From: JAGPDB01 sp046331265
Lineage (GTDB): Bacteria; Actinomycetota; Acidimicrobiia; IMCC26256; JAGPDB01
Reading direction: 5' to 3'
NCBI GenBank assembly: GCA_046331265.1
Contig: JAXLRE010000007.1
Span: 28,624-92,623, forward strand
Length of the DNA: 64,000 nucleotides
Within the stretch, counting starts at the first letter, position 1, and each line of letters starts with the position of its first letter. The position numbers were made by a program, and so were the translations under genes. The notes under the pieces were generated by a model. The model worked only from the letters and a program-made list of their open reading frames with translations. It was not told the DNA's origin and searched no databases. Below, piece by piece: positions 42,554-52,635 of this stretch.

Positions 42554-45164
42554 TTTTTAAAGCAAACTTTACTTGTGAAGTATCCCAAAATACATTTGAG
42601 TCTGTTTTAATAACATTACCTATAGAAAAATCAGGATCTGTAATATTGCATGATGATCGAATATCACTTAAGACAGCATCATCTAGCCAAGTTCCATTCA
42701 ACCAATTAGCACCCATCATTTTTGCATTAGTGACTTCAGTCTTCATTGAAATCTTTGCTTCAGATTTAAGTGTTCTCATTTGTGTAACGACTTCTTTAGT
42801 CGTTGCATAAACATCGTGAGAAGTATCAAATGGCAGGTCTCCAGATTGTGGCCATTTTGCATGATGAATACTTCCCTCTTGCCACCATGACCAGACTTCT
42901 TCAGTAACGAATGGCATTATCGGAGCAAAGAGACGTTGGAAAATACTCAAAGCTATTCGTAACGTTGTTTGAGCGCTCAGCTTCGCGGCATCACCCTGAC
43001 TTCCATATGCTCGGCTCTTAACTATTTCTAAATAGTTATCGCAGAAGTCCCAAAAACGTGTTTCGGCTATTTGCAATGACCTCGAATAGTCAAAATCATT
43101 GAATGCTTTTTGACAATCTTCACAATCTTTCTTCAAAATTGCTAGAAATGATTTGTCTATATTTTCTGTAACATTCTCAGATTGAACATCTTCAAAATCA
43201 GAGGCAACTGTCAAAACAAACTTGCTAGCATTTAATAATTTTGTAGAAAGCCTCCGGCCAATTTTCATAATTCCTTCATCGTAAGCAGTATCAACTCCAG
43301 GTCGACCATTTGCCGCCCAATATCTAACTGCATCAGAACCATATTGTTCTAGAAGTCCCATTGGCGTTACGACATTTCCTTTAGATTTACTCATCTTTTT
43401 TCTATCTGGATCTAAAATCCAACCAGAGATCAATGCATTGTAAAAAGGAATGCTGTTATGTTCATAGTGTGATCGTACAACAGTTGAGAAAAGCCAAGTT
43501 CTAATAATCTCATGTGCCTGTGGACGTAGATCCATTGGGAAAACTTTTTCAAAAAGTTCATCATCAACACTCCACTGCCCTGCAATCTGTGGGGTAAGTG
43601 AAGAAGTAGCCCATGTATCAAAAATGTCTGGGTCAGCCATGAATCCATTAGGTTGGTTTCTTTGAGATTCGTCATAACCGTTTGGAACATCAATAGATGG
43701 ATCAACTGGAAGTTGTTTTGAATCAGGAACTAAAACTTCCTCGTAATTTGGCTCACCATTTTCATCTAAGTGATACCAGATTGGGATTGGAACACCAAAG
43801 TACCTCTGGCGAGAGATTAGCCAATCCCCATTTAATCCATCTACCCAGTTTTGATATCGCGATTCCATAAATTTTGGATGCCAATGTATTTGAGATCCTC
43901 TGTCTTTTAGCCCAGCTGCTACTTGTCTATCTCTACCACCATTTTTTATATACCACTGCCTCGAAGCAACTACCTCTAAAGGCCTATCGCCCTTCTCATA
44001 AAATTTCACGGGTCGCATAATTTCTTTTGGTTCGTCTAAAAGAGATCCTGATTCACGCAGCATTTCTTCCATGACTTTTTTTGCCTGATTAGGATAAAGA
44101 CCTGCAATTTTACTGAAAGCATTCTTTGCTGCTTCAGGATCTATTGGACCCCAACTTGATATCGAATCGGATAGATCAATTATTTTTCCATCTCGACCGA
44201 TAATGGAACGCACAGGAAGATCTAATTCTCTCCACATTTGCACGTCGCTAATATCACCCCAAGTCGAGATCATTACAACACCTGATCCTTTTTCAGGATC
44301 AGCTATCTCATGATGAAATATTTCTAAAGGAACTCCAAATACTGGAGATAAAACTTTCTTACCTACTAAATGAGTGAAACGTTCATCTTTTGGATTAACA
44401 GCTACACCTACATCTGCGGCTATCAATTCAGGTCTAGTAGTTTCGATAATTAAATATTCATCTGATGCTGAATTTTTAGCTTCGTCATAAAAAGGAAAAG
44501 CCAATTTATAAAATTTACCGCCTTTTTCTCTGTCTTCAATTTCAGCCTGCGCAACCGCAGTTTTAAAATCAACGTCCCAAAGAGTTGGAGCATCCGAATT
44601 ATATGCTTCTCCCCTTTGAACCATCTTTAAGAATGCACGCTGTGAAATCTCTTGGGCAGTTTTGCCAACTGTCGTATATGTCATTTTCCAATCAACGGAA
44701 AGCCCGAGATGTTTCCAAAGTTCTTCAAACTTTTCTTCATCGATAGAAACTAATGTTGAACAAAGCTCAGTAAAGTTTCTACGCGAAATTGGTTGCGGTG
44801 GGTCAAGCGGTTCTTCAGGAGCAGTAAAATTTGGATCATATTCGACGCTTGGATCACATGTAACTCCATAATAATTTTGAACTCTGCGTTCAGTAGGTAA
44901 ACCATTATCATCCCATCCCATTGGATAAAAAGGATGCTTGCCAGACATACGTTGAAAACGAACAATGGTATCAGTATGCGTATAACTAAAAACATGTCCT
45001 AAATGTAAAGAACCAGAAACGGTAGGAGGAGGTGTATCAACAGCAAAAATCTCTTCGCGAGTATATTTTCTATCGAATGCATAAATGTCTTTATCTTGCC
45101 AAACTTTTGACCACTTGTCTTCAAGACCATCAGCTGTAACATTTTCTGGAATTTTGGCGTTCAT
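42546..45164 (-). CDS. valS: Valyl-tRNA synthetase
   Basis: 872 aa class Ia synthetase. HIGH motif as HLGH in SGSLHLGHVFSYTHTD, KMSKS in DPDRKKMSKSKGNVV. The editing domain includes the ETTRPELIAADVGVAV block. Starts MNAKIPENVTADGLEDKWSK. Charges tRNA-Val and clears Thr. Start 22 nt after the Nudix gene; operon with folC. Confidence 0.98.
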   Translation of the reverse strand: MNAKIPENVTADGLEDKWSKVWQDKDIYAFDRKYTREEIFAVDTPPPTVSGSLHLGHVFSYTHTDTIVRFQRMSGKHPFYPMGWDDNGLPTERRVQNYYGVTCDPSVEYDPNFTAPEEPLDPPQPISRRNFTELCSTLVSIDEEKFEELWKHLGLSVDWKMTYTTVGKTAQEISQRAFLKMVQRGEAYNSDAPTLWDVDFKTAVAQAEIEDREKGGKFYKLAFPFYDEAKNSASDEYLIIETTRPELIAADVGVAVNPKDERFTHLVGKKVLSPVFGVPLEIFHHEIADPEKGSGVVMISTWGDISDVQMWRELDLPVRSIIGRDGKIIDLSDSISSWGPIDPEAAKNAFSKIAGLYPNQAKKVMEEMLRESGSLLDEPKEIMRPVKFYEKGDRPLEVVASRQWYIKNGGRDRQVAAGLKDRGSQIHWHPKFMESRYQNWVDGLNGDWLISRQRYFGVPIPIWYHLDENGEPNYEEVLVPDSKQLPVDPSIDVPNGYDESQRNQPNGFMADPDIFDTWATSSLTPQIAGQWSVDDELFEKVFPMDLRPQAHEIIRTWLFSTVVRSHYEHNSIPFYNALISGWILDPDRKKMSKSKGNVVTPMGLLEQYGSDAVRYWAANGRPGVDTAYDEGIMKIGRRLSTKLLNASKFVLTVASDFEDVQSENVTENIDKSFLAILKKDCEDCQKAFNDFDYSRSLQIAETRFWDFCDNYLEIVKSRAYGSQGDAAKLSAQTTLRIALSIFQRLFAPIMPFVTEEVWSWWQEGSIHHAKWPQSGDLPFDTSHDVYATTKEVVTQMRTLKSEAKISMKTEVTNAKMMGANWLNGTWLDDAVLSDIRSSCNITDPDFSIGNVIKTDSNVFWDTSQVKFALKND

Positions 45165-45185
45165 AAGATGAGATATTCTAGGCGA

Positions 45186-45689
45186 TCACTGGACCTCTTC
45201 GCTCATAGAATTACCCAATACTAAACATAAAACACTTTGATTTTCTTGTCTCATGGCTTCAAATATTATGTCTTTATCTACAAATGTCGTTTTGGCTTCG
45301 TCAACATCCACAAATCGATATTCGTCATGTTCGTGGGAAAGGATTACATCCATAATTTTATCTAGATCAAATTTAAGAACTATGCGCAGTGCTGTACGCG
45401 TAGGGTGAACCATAACTTCGCCTGTAGGAAATTCTGGAAGTGAAATGCCTGTTTCTTCAAGTACTTCACGCCGTAAAGCTTGAACTACAGATTCTCCTAT
45501 TTCATCGACACCGCCACCAGGAAATTCCCATAATCCAGGGTAAGTGTCTTCTTTAGCCCTACGTACAACCAATACTTTATCTTCAGCACAAATCACAGCC
45601 GAGACAACAAGACGATTTTTTCCTAAACGTGAAGCATGCGAAATGTAATCATCGTTTAGCTGATCCCAATAATTTTCTAAATCTTCCAC
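45186..45689 (-). CDS. Nudix hydrolase (MutT-like)
   Basis: 167 aa. A complete Nudix box G60-x5-E66-x7-R74-E75-V-x-E-E-T-G81-I is visible, preceded by PGLWEFPGGG. Hydrolyses nucleoside diphosphate-X compounds; the WEFPGG form is common in MutT-type 8-oxo-dGTP cleaning enzymes, but the substrate is not certain. Residues 1-28 are a short extension. Lies between a subtilase and valS. Confidence 0.88.
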   Translation of the reverse strand: MEDLENYWDQLNDDYISHASRLGKNRLVVSAVICAEDKVLVVRRAKEDTYPGLWEFPGGGVDEIGESVVQALRREVLEETGISLPEFPTGEVMVHPTRTALRIVLKFDLDKIMDVILSHEHDEYRFVDVDEAKTTFVDKDIIFEAMRQENQSVLCLVLGNSMSEEVQ

Positions 45690-45746
45690 GACGGTATCCT
45701 AGACCTAACAACCAATATGCTTATGTTATTTATTACCCGTTATGAT

Positions 45747-48221
45747 CTAACTAGAGATAACTGGTCCATTTGGAATACTATTCGCCATAGTATTGCTTAT
45801 GAATGTAGGGGTTGATGACCCACCTCCATTAGACAAGAAAGCACTGTAACTAGTAAACCCTTTTTTAACTCCATTTTCGGCTAAATAAATACTGCCACTA
45901 TTAACAATATATTTTGAAAGATCATTTTGGCTAAAGTTGAATCTGTTACAGATTTCACCACCATCTAAAAAGCTAGATAAGGTATACCCGAAATTTGAAT
46001 AAAGTGTAGAATCAACTCTGTAAAGGACGCCATTTGTTCCAACGTACGTATTTGATCCACACTTTATAGTTGTACGGAGATTCGATCCGATACTGTATTT
46101 AGAAAACTCACTAGGACTTATAGTTCTTACCGATGTGCCCAAACCTAAATCAACAGTATTAGCAAAACTGGTAACAGGGAAAAGAGATGGAGATCCAGAC
46201 CAATTATTTACCACGTAGACACTTGCCGAATTCGAAACTTTAACTAACGAACCTCCACCCAACATAGTGTCACCTGTTGCTATTGAATTCAAAAATAAGT
46301 CTGAGAAACGATGGATTGCTATTGGATATCCAAGGCTCACTAAATCTGGCCAACTAGCGATTGGCCTCTTATAACCGTTATCTATGAAATAGACAGTAGC
46401 GTCGGTTACGCTACGGAAATAGACAGTCACTGCAGGGCCATTTACAAAACGATTTAATGTATCAGGTGAAAACAAAATCAGATTTGAACATGAGTATCCA
46501 AAATCTACAACTAGGTCACAAGAAGGAAACAAAAGTTTGATTCCAGCAATTATCAAATATACATTTGAGTCGGCAGTTGAGCCTATGACTCTACTTAAAT
46601 TGCTTCCCGTAGGGATACTGTCAAGATAACTTTTCTCAACGAATCGCACTGGTCCTAAAGTACTGAAGTCATTGAAAACTCCGATATTTGTTATGGGATA
46701 TTTTGTATCACCATTTATCAAATACACTGAAGAATTTGAAACAGTTCTTACTAGCTCTGCATTAGTTGGAGAAGCCATTTGTATTGCCTGGATAATAGAT
46801 GGTCTCTTTCTTGTAATGCCGTTACGTGAATCTTTAATATCGAGTCCACTAGATTTAAGTCTTGTCAAAATTTGAATAGAACTTTCATTAGGATACGCTT
46901 GACGCAAAAGTGCTACAGCACCAGAAATCATCGGTGTGGCCATTGAGGTACCGCTTTTAATTTCATATCCATCTACTGTTCCATCATTTATATCTAATGA
47001 TGAAGGTACAGAAGATTTTATTGATGAACCTGGTGCCCATAGACTCAACATAGAATTCGAATTTGAATAATTTGCTACTACATCTGATTTTGTCGTTGCA
47101 CCAACTGCAACAGCTTTAGAAATACATGCAGGCCAAGAAATGTTAGATGAACTCCCATCGTTACCTGAAGCCACAACTGTTAGAATCCCATAGCTTCTAA
47201 GTTGTGATATAGCATCTGCTTCATCTGGACTGTCTGCATCACAATTCGTTGAATACGCTCCACCGCCTAACGACATATTGACTGAAACTACGCCTGTCCT
47301 GTGAGATAACACATAATTGAGAGCACTTAAAACATCGCTATCACTAGTTAAAATACAAGGACTTGCTGCACCAACTGATGAACATATGGGATTTCCTTGC
47401 GAATCCAAATTGGCATTTGTGTATGTAGAAAAAACTTGTATCGCCATTATGGTGGCACTAGGTGCGATTCCTCCTGTTGGAGCACCAGAAACACTGCGCC
47501 GTCCTGCAGCTATACCGGCTACATGAGTTCCATGTCCACATCCACTCGTTGTTGCACATGGCGCTCCAGCTCCGGAACCTGTTTGTGAGTCTAAATTATT
47601 AGGACAAGATCCTGACCCACCTATTCCATCTGGACCTTGAGCAAAACAAGCTTCAGTTGTTACAGCACCTGATAAAAATGGATGAGACGATTGAACTCCA
47701 GTATCGATGATTGCAATTTTGCTACCCACACCTGTATATGAAGTTGAGTTATTCCATGCACTATCCGCTCCTAATATCGAGACTGCTTGAGTTAAAGATG
47801 GGCGAATTAAATCTGATGACGGTGTATAGAAATTTTGAAGTTTAATAGTTTCAACATTTGGATTTTGTTTTAGTTGTTCAAGTTGATTCAAATCTACGTT
47901 TGTCGCCATCGAAGGTATCCGTGAATACTTAACAGTTTCACTCTTGTTTAAATCAGCATCATCAACAATTTCATTTTGATCACTAGAAAGTTCACTTCGT
48001 TTTGTCGTTGAATTTAAATCATTAGTTGTGTAATTTTTTAAGCTAACAATTACATCTACTGAGCCTTGTGAATTTATTGCATCGATAATTCCACTGTCTA
48101 CGCTTACGTCGCTCGCTTGAGTCTTTACTGAAGAGGCATAACTTGGCAATGCGAAACTCGTAATTGATACAGCAATAGTTAGAGCTATCACGCAGAATTT
48201 ATTTGCCCTCACTCGCCTCAC
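45747..48221 (-). CDS. Secreted subtilisin-like serine protease (S8) with C-terminal repeats
   Basis: 824 aa. Signal peptide to about residue 29 (ITSFALPSYAS), inhibitor-like propeptide (about 50-130), then the S8 catalytic domain. Catalytic residues: D173 (IAIIDTGV), H230 (CGHGTHVAG), S426 (SGTSMATP), oxyanion N354. The ~340 C-terminal residues are degenerate repeats of ~50-60 aa (pattern VYLI-x-G-x-K-x-PI ... F-x-x-LG ... L-x-x-I-x-x-G), as in secreted actinobacterial wall-associated enzymes. No C-terminal TM. Target unknown; processing of surface proteins or nutrient breakdown are both possible. Inserted between clpX and the Nudix-valS genes. Confidence 0.9.
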   Translation of the reverse strand: MRRVRANKFCVIALTIAVSITSFALPSYASSVKTQASDVSVDSGIIDAINSQGSVDVIVSLKNYTTNDLNSTTKRSELSSDQNEIVDDADLNKSETVKYSRIPSMATNVDLNQLEQLKQNPNVETIKLQNFYTPSSDLIRPSLTQAVSILGADSAWNNSTSYTGVGSKIAIIDTGVQSSHPFLSGAVTTEACFAQGPDGIGGSGSCPNNLDSQTGSGAGAPCATTSGCGHGTHVAGIAAGRRSVSGAPTGGIAPSATIMAIQVFSTYTNANLDSQGNPICSSVGAASPCILTSDSDVLSALNYVLSHRTGVVSVNMSLGGGAYSTNCDADSPDEADAISQLRSYGILTVVASGNDGSSSNISWPACISKAVAVGATTKSDVVANYSNSNSMLSLWAPGSSIKSSVPSSLDINDGTVDGYEIKSGTSMATPMISGAVALLRQAYPNESSIQILTRLKSSGLDIKDSRNGITRKRPSIIQAIQMASPTNAELVRTVSNSSVYLINGDTKYPITNIGVFNDFSTLGPVRFVEKSYLDSIPTGSNLSRVIGSTADSNVYLIIAGIKLLFPSCDLVVDFGYSCSNLILFSPDTLNRFVNGPAVTVYFRSVTDATVYFIDNGYKRPIASWPDLVSLGYPIAIHRFSDLFLNSIATGDTMLGGGSLVKVSNSASVYVVNNWSGSPSLFPVTSFANTVDLGLGTSVRTISPSEFSKYSIGSNLRTTIKCGSNTYVGTNGVLYRVDSTLYSNFGYTLSSFLDGGEICNRFNFSQNDLSKYIVNSGSIYLAENGVKKGFTSYSAFLSNGGGSSTPTFISNTMANSIPNGPVISS

Positions 48222-48296
48222 ATATATTTATTCGGCATAAAGGTACATAGATCTAAAGTAAAAAATTATGCGAATTTAAATGAATGTAGCGAAGTC

Positions 48297-49556
48297 TTAT
48301 GCAGACTTTTTGCCACCTTCAAATATAAGCTTAGGAGTAGAGCGATTCAGTACTACTTGCTCGTCAACTACACACTTTTTAACATCACTTCGAGAAGGCA
48401 ATTCATACATGGTCTCGAGCAAAACTTCTTCCATAATTGCACGTAAACCTCTAGCTCCTGTTTGGCGGGTTAATGCTTCTTGAGCAATTGCTTTTAGAGC
48501 TTCTTCTGTAAATTCGAGTTCGACATTGTCGTATTGGAAAAACTTTTCGTATTGTTTAATTAGCGCATTCTTTGGTTCTGTAAGAATAGATATCAAAGCA
48601 GCTTCATCTAAATGATTAACAGCAGAAACAACAGGAAGTCGACCAATAAATTCTGGAATCAAACCGTATTGCATTAAATCTTCTGGCAAAATTTTACCAA
48701 GTATTTGGACTAGATCTTTTTCTTCTGCACGTTTTGAATCAGAAATGAAACCTAAAGTTTTTCCGCCAAGACGTGATTCAACAATTTCTTCTAAACCAGG
48801 AAATGCTCCACCACAAATAAATAGAACATTAGCTGTATCGAGTTGCAAGAATTCTTGATGAGGATGTTTACGTCCACCTTGAGGAGGAACAGAAGCAACT
48901 GTACCTTCAAGAATTTTCAGCAATGCTTGCTGAACACCTTCACCAGAGACGTCTCTTGTAATAGAAGGATTTTCAGCTTTACGTGCGATCTTGTCTATTT
49001 CATCAATATAGATAATTCCAGTTTCTGCTTTTTTAACGTCGTAGTCCGCAGCTTGAATAAGTTTCAATAAGATGTTTTCTACGTCTTCACCAACATAACC
49101 AGCTTCAGTTAAAGCTGTAGCATCAGCTATTGCAAAAGGAACATTCAGCATTCGAGCAAGAGTTTGAGCTAATAATGTTTTACCACAACCAGTAGGACCT
49201 AAGAGCAAAATATTAGATTTTTGTAATTCAACTTCACTGTCACCATAACCACCGAGACGAACACGTTTGTAGTGATTATATACGGCAACAGAAAGAATTT
49301 TCTTTGCTTGATCTTGTCCAACAATATATCCGTTTAGATAATCAAAAATTTCTTGAGGCTTTGGTAATTCTTCAAGTGAAGTTTGTTGCGCTGGTTCAAG
49401 TGAATTTAATTCTTCTTCAATTATTTCGTTACAAAGCTCTATACATTCATCACAAATGTATACGCCTGGACCAGCAATTAATTTTTTTACTTGCTTTTGA
49501 CTTTTACCGCAGAAAGAACACTTTAGTAAATCGCCACTGTCACCAAACTTCGCCAC
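48297..49556 (-). CDS. clpX: ATP-dependent Clp protease ATP-binding subunit ClpX
   Basis: 419 aa. N-terminal C4 zinc finger (CSFCGKS ... CDECIELC), Walker A LLLGPTGCGKTLLAQ, Walker B IIYIDEIDKIA, IGF-type loop segment near GLEEIVESRLGGKTLGF, and sensor motifs RQTGARGLRAIME. Unfolds substrates for ClpP. 132 nt downstream of clpP, same strand. Confidence 0.98.
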   Translation of the reverse strand: MAKFGDSGDLLKCSFCGKSQKQVKKLIAGPGVYICDECIELCNEIIEEELNSLEPAQQTSLEELPKPQEIFDYLNGYIVGQDQAKKILSVAVYNHYKRVRLGGYGDSEVELQKSNILLLGPTGCGKTLLAQTLARMLNVPFAIADATALTEAGYVGEDVENILLKLIQAADYDVKKAETGIIYIDEIDKIARKAENPSITRDVSGEGVQQALLKILEGTVASVPPQGGRKHPHQEFLQLDTANVLFICGGAFPGLEEIVESRLGGKTLGFISDSKRAEEKDLVQILGKILPEDLMQYGLIPEFIGRLPVVSAVNHLDEAALISILTEPKNALIKQYEKFFQYDNVELEFTEEALKAIAQEALTRQTGARGLRAIMEEVLLETMYELPSRSDVKKCVVDEQVVLNRSTPKLIFEGGKKSA

Positions 49557-49688
49557 GAAATATTACCTTTCGATTTTTGTTATCTTGTCGACAAAAAATA
49601 TGTGTGTCCTTGAGCGTATCACGTTTTTGACTGTGAATGTAAGCACAATTTTTATATCTACATATAAAAATGATTATTTATTTGTCAA

Positions 49689-50324
49689 CTAGTTTGAGCT
49701 TGTTGATGAAAGCGAAGCAGCTGCTAAATCACTGCTCGACAATACTGCGTCAACCATTCCATATTCTTTCGCCTCTTCAGCGCTCATAATATAGTCACGG
49801 TCTGTATCAGCATGGATTCTTTCAATGCTTTGGCCTGTGTGGCTTGCTAGCAATTCATCGAGAGCTTCACGCATACGCAAAATTTCTTTTGCTTGAATCT
49901 GGATATCTGCTGCTTGACCTTGCGCACCACCTAAAGGTTGGTGAATCAAAATTCTTGCATTTGGAAGAGCGAAACGCTTACCTTTTGCACCAGCTGCTAA
50001 AAGAACAGCTGCAGCTGAAGCACATTGACCAATACAAATTGTTTGAACATCAGGTTTAATGAACTGCATTGTGTCGTACATTGCAAAAAGACCTGTGATT
50101 TCTCCACCAGGAGAGTTAATGTACAAAGAGATATCTTTGTCTGGGTCTTCACTTGCTAAGTGTAAAAGTTGTGCAATAACCATGTTTGCTACAGAGTCAT
50201 TAATTGGAGTACCTAAATAAATAATTCTTTCTTGCAAAAGACGTGACCATACATCCATTGCTACTTCTTGGCCGCGGTTGTTTTTGTAAACAACTGATGG
50301 GTTAGGAATATAAAATTCGCTCAC
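49689..50324 (-). CDS. clpP: ATP-dependent Clp protease proteolytic subunit ClpP
   Basis: 211 aa. Catalytic Ser in GQCASAAAVLLAAGAKG, His in ARILIHQPLGGAQGQAADI, Asp in IHADTDRDYIMSAEEAKEYG. Only one clpP is seen here. GTG start with SD AAGGAGA. Order tig-clpP-clpX is the common bacterial set. Confidence 0.98.
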   Translation of the reverse strand: MSEFYIPNPSVVYKNNRGQEVAMDVWSRLLQERIIYLGTPINDSVANMVIAQLLHLASEDPDKDISLYINSPGGEITGLFAMYDTMQFIKPDVQTICIGQCASAAAVLLAAGAKGKRFALPNARILIHQPLGGAQGQAADIQIQAKEILRMREALDELLASHTGQSIERIHADTDRDYIMSAEEAKEYGMVDAVLSSSDLAAASLSSTSSN

Positions 50325-50386
50325 TTAAGTTCTCCTTGATTGTTTTAGCTTTGTCAGTCTAGAGCAATTTTGATTGCTTGTTGGTT

Positions 50387-51817
50387 TTAGTGCTTGTGGT
50401 CGTGGTCATGTTCGTGATCATGCTGATGATCGTGGTCATGATCATGATCGTGATCTTGTACGGCACTAAGCGCGCTAAGGATATCTTCGCCATCTTGATT
50501 AGGTATCTGAAGAGCAATTTCGTTTCCTTGAGCGTCTTTACCAACTGCATTATCCATTACAAGCTTTAAGGCTTTAGATTTAGCAATATCTAGTCTTACT
50601 TGTTTCTCAACACCAGGTTTTTTAACTCTATTCCTTATTTTGTTTATTTTTTCTTTCGATGTAGCTGCGAATTTCTCTATTTCTTCTTCGAGCTCTTCGT
50701 CTGTAGCATCAAGCTTTTCAGCTTCGATGATTGCCCGAACTGCTAAATCGGATTTAATGGCAGCAATCGCATCTTTCTCGACATTTTCTTCAAATTCGCT
50801 TCGAGCTGTTTCGTCGAGTGAATCGAGATATGCTTCGAGTTGAGCAACATCAACTCCGCTTTGATGAGCAATTGATTCTTTACGTGAAGCAATTTCACGA
50901 TCCAAAAATGCTTTTGGAACATCTTCACCAACAAGTTCAGCTAATGCTTCCATAACTTTTTGTTGCGCCTGCATTTGGGCTTGCAACACTTGCAAATTAC
51001 CCATTCGCTTTTTAGTGTCTTCTTTCCACTCATCTAATGTCGCAAAATCAGTATTTTCTTTTATCCATTCATCTGTTGCTTCAGGAAGAACTTTGTTTTG
51101 AACATTTTTAATTTCAATTTCAAACTCAACTTCTTTACCAGCATTCTCACCGAACTGATCAGAAAGAACATCTGTAAATGTTGCCGTGTCCCCTACTTTT
51201 TTACCAATCAATTGTTTATCAAGTTCTTCGCCAATAATTCCAGAACCAACACTATATAAATAGTCATTAGCAGTTAAGCCAGGAACAGCTTCACCCTCGA
51301 TTGAACCAGAAATATCAATGGTTGCATAACTTCCATCTGCAATAGCGTCTTCGCTGTCTTTAAGTTCTCCATGACGTTCACGTAAAGAGTCGAGTTGTTT
51401 ATTAATCGATTCATCGTCAATTGCTTCAACATCTACTTGAACTTCGAGCTTGTCATATCCAGTAATTTTTACAACAGGTCGAACTGCAACTGTTGCTTCA
51501 AAAACTACATCGCCTTCCTCTTCACCAGAATTGACTTTAAGTTCTGGATAGTCAACTGGATCAATATCATTTTCGTCAACTGCATCGATATAATATTTTG
51601 GCAACGAATCGTTAATCGCCTGTGCTCGCCCAGCTTCGTAACCTATCTGTTTTTCTAAAAGTTTTCTAGGAGCTTTACCTGGCCTAAACCCTGGAAGGCG
51701 AACTTGAGTTGCAAGCTTCTTAAATGCTTCATCAATTGATTTCTCAAATTCCTGCTCAGGTACAGTAATCGTAAGGCGGATATTATTGTCTGCTAGATGT
51801 TCAATCTCTGTATTCAT
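50387..51817 (-). CDS. tig: Trigger factor with histidine-rich C-terminal tail
   Basis: 476 aa ribosome-bound chaperone. N-terminal ribosome-binding domain with FRPGKAPRKLLEKQIG (GFRxGxxP signature, near 44-60), a FKBP-type PPIase domain (about 155-245) and a helical C-terminal domain. The last ~22 residues alternate Asp/Glu and His, 11 His in all. Such tails can bind Ni/Zn. The tail is DNA-encoded as a low-complexity repeat (about 50387-50455). Confidence 0.95.
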   Translation of the reverse strand: MNTEIEHLADNNIRLTITVPEQEFEKSIDEAFKKLATQVRLPGFRPGKAPRKLLEKQIGYEAGRAQAINDSLPKYYIDAVDENDIDPVDYPELKVNSGEEEGDVVFEATVAVRPVVKITGYDKLEVQVDVEAIDDESINKQLDSLRERHGELKDSEDAIADGSYATIDISGSIEGEAVPGLTANDYLYSVGSGIIGEELDKQLIGKKVGDTATFTDVLSDQFGENAGKEVEFEIEIKNVQNKVLPEATDEWIKENTDFATLDEWKEDTKKRMGNLQVLQAQMQAQQKVMEALAELVGEDVPKAFLDREIASRKESIAHQSGVDVAQLEAYLDSLDETARSEFEENVEKDAIAAIKSDLAVRAIIEAEKLDATDEELEEEIEKFAATSKEKINKIRNRVKKPGVEKQVRLDIAKSKALKLVMDNAVGKDAQGNEIALQIPNQDGEDILSALSAVQDHDHDHDHDHQHDHEHDHDHKH

Positions 51818-51906
51818 AAGGTTTTATAGTCTAGAAGAAGCTACAAATAAGTACATATTGTAAGAGAGATTTAATTAATTAGGTGTAAGACAAATAGAAT
51901 ACGAGC

Positions 51907-52632
51907 ATGTCTAGCATCACAAGTCACCGTAAACATCGAGTTCACAGCGAAGGTCATAAACTCGGCCGACATAACTGGATTCGCGCAGGAGTTTTAGGAG
52001 CCAGCGATGGCGTTGTGTCTATTACTGCTTTGCTTCTTGGAGTACTTAGCGCTAAAGCAAGTCTTAATACTTTGTGGCTTACAGGCTTGAGCGCAATTGT
52101 TGCTGGTGCATTTTCTATGGCAATTGGTGAATATGTTTCTGTTGCATCACAAAAAGATATTGAAAATGCAAACATCGCAAAAGAAACCTGGGAACTAGAG
52201 ACCGAAGCCGACGACGAACTTATTGAACTTAAAAATATTTATAAAGCTAGAGGTCTAGATGATGCTTTAGCTCTTGATGTTGCTAAAGCAATGACACAAC
52301 ACAATGCCCTTGAAGCGCATTTACGTGATGAACTCGGAATGTCAGATATTGAAGCTACTAATCCTTTTCAAGCTGCATATGTTTCCTTTATTGCATTTTC
52401 TCTAGGCGGCTCAGCGCCCTTTGCTTTGTCACTATTTTCAAGAAACGTTTATGACAGTATTACAGCAAGAGTTATTCCTGTTGTAATAATTGGAGTAATT
52501 GCTCTAGCAATTTTGGGTTATACAAGCGCAAGACTTGGCGGTGCACCTGTTAAACGTGCATTAATTAGAATAATGACAGGTGGTATTGCTGCTTTTGTGA
52601 TTTCAGTAGCTCTTGGTGCAAGTATTGGCTAA
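51907..52632 (+). CDS. VIT1/CCC1-family iron/manganese transporter
   Basis: 241 aa. The N-terminal motif HNWIRAGVLGASDGVVSITALLLGV and GAFSMAIGEYVSVASQKDIE are signature helices of VIT1/CCC1 proteins. A cytosolic metal-binding helical hairpin lies in the middle (about 88-145) and three TM segments in the second half. Moves Fe2+/Mn2+ across the membrane, likely for detoxification. Convergent with the CaCA gene, stops 4 nt apart. Confidence 0.9.
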   Translation: MSSITSHRKHRVHSEGHKLGRHNWIRAGVLGASDGVVSITALLLGVLSAKASLNTLWLTGLSAIVAGAFSMAIGEYVSVASQKDIENANIAKETWELETEADDELIELKNIYKARGLDDALALDVAKAMTQHNALEAHLRDELGMSDIEATNPFQAAYVSFIAFSLGGSAPFALSLFSRNVYDSITARVIPVVIIGVIALAILGYTSARLGGAPVKRALIRIMTGGIAAFVISVALGASIG

Positions 52633-52635
52633 AAA

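Noticed and set aside
50387..50455. Short tandem DNA repeat as a CRISPR or satellite
   Set aside because: It is simply the coding sequence of the His/Asp tail of trigger factor. No CRISPR array was seen anywhere in the window.
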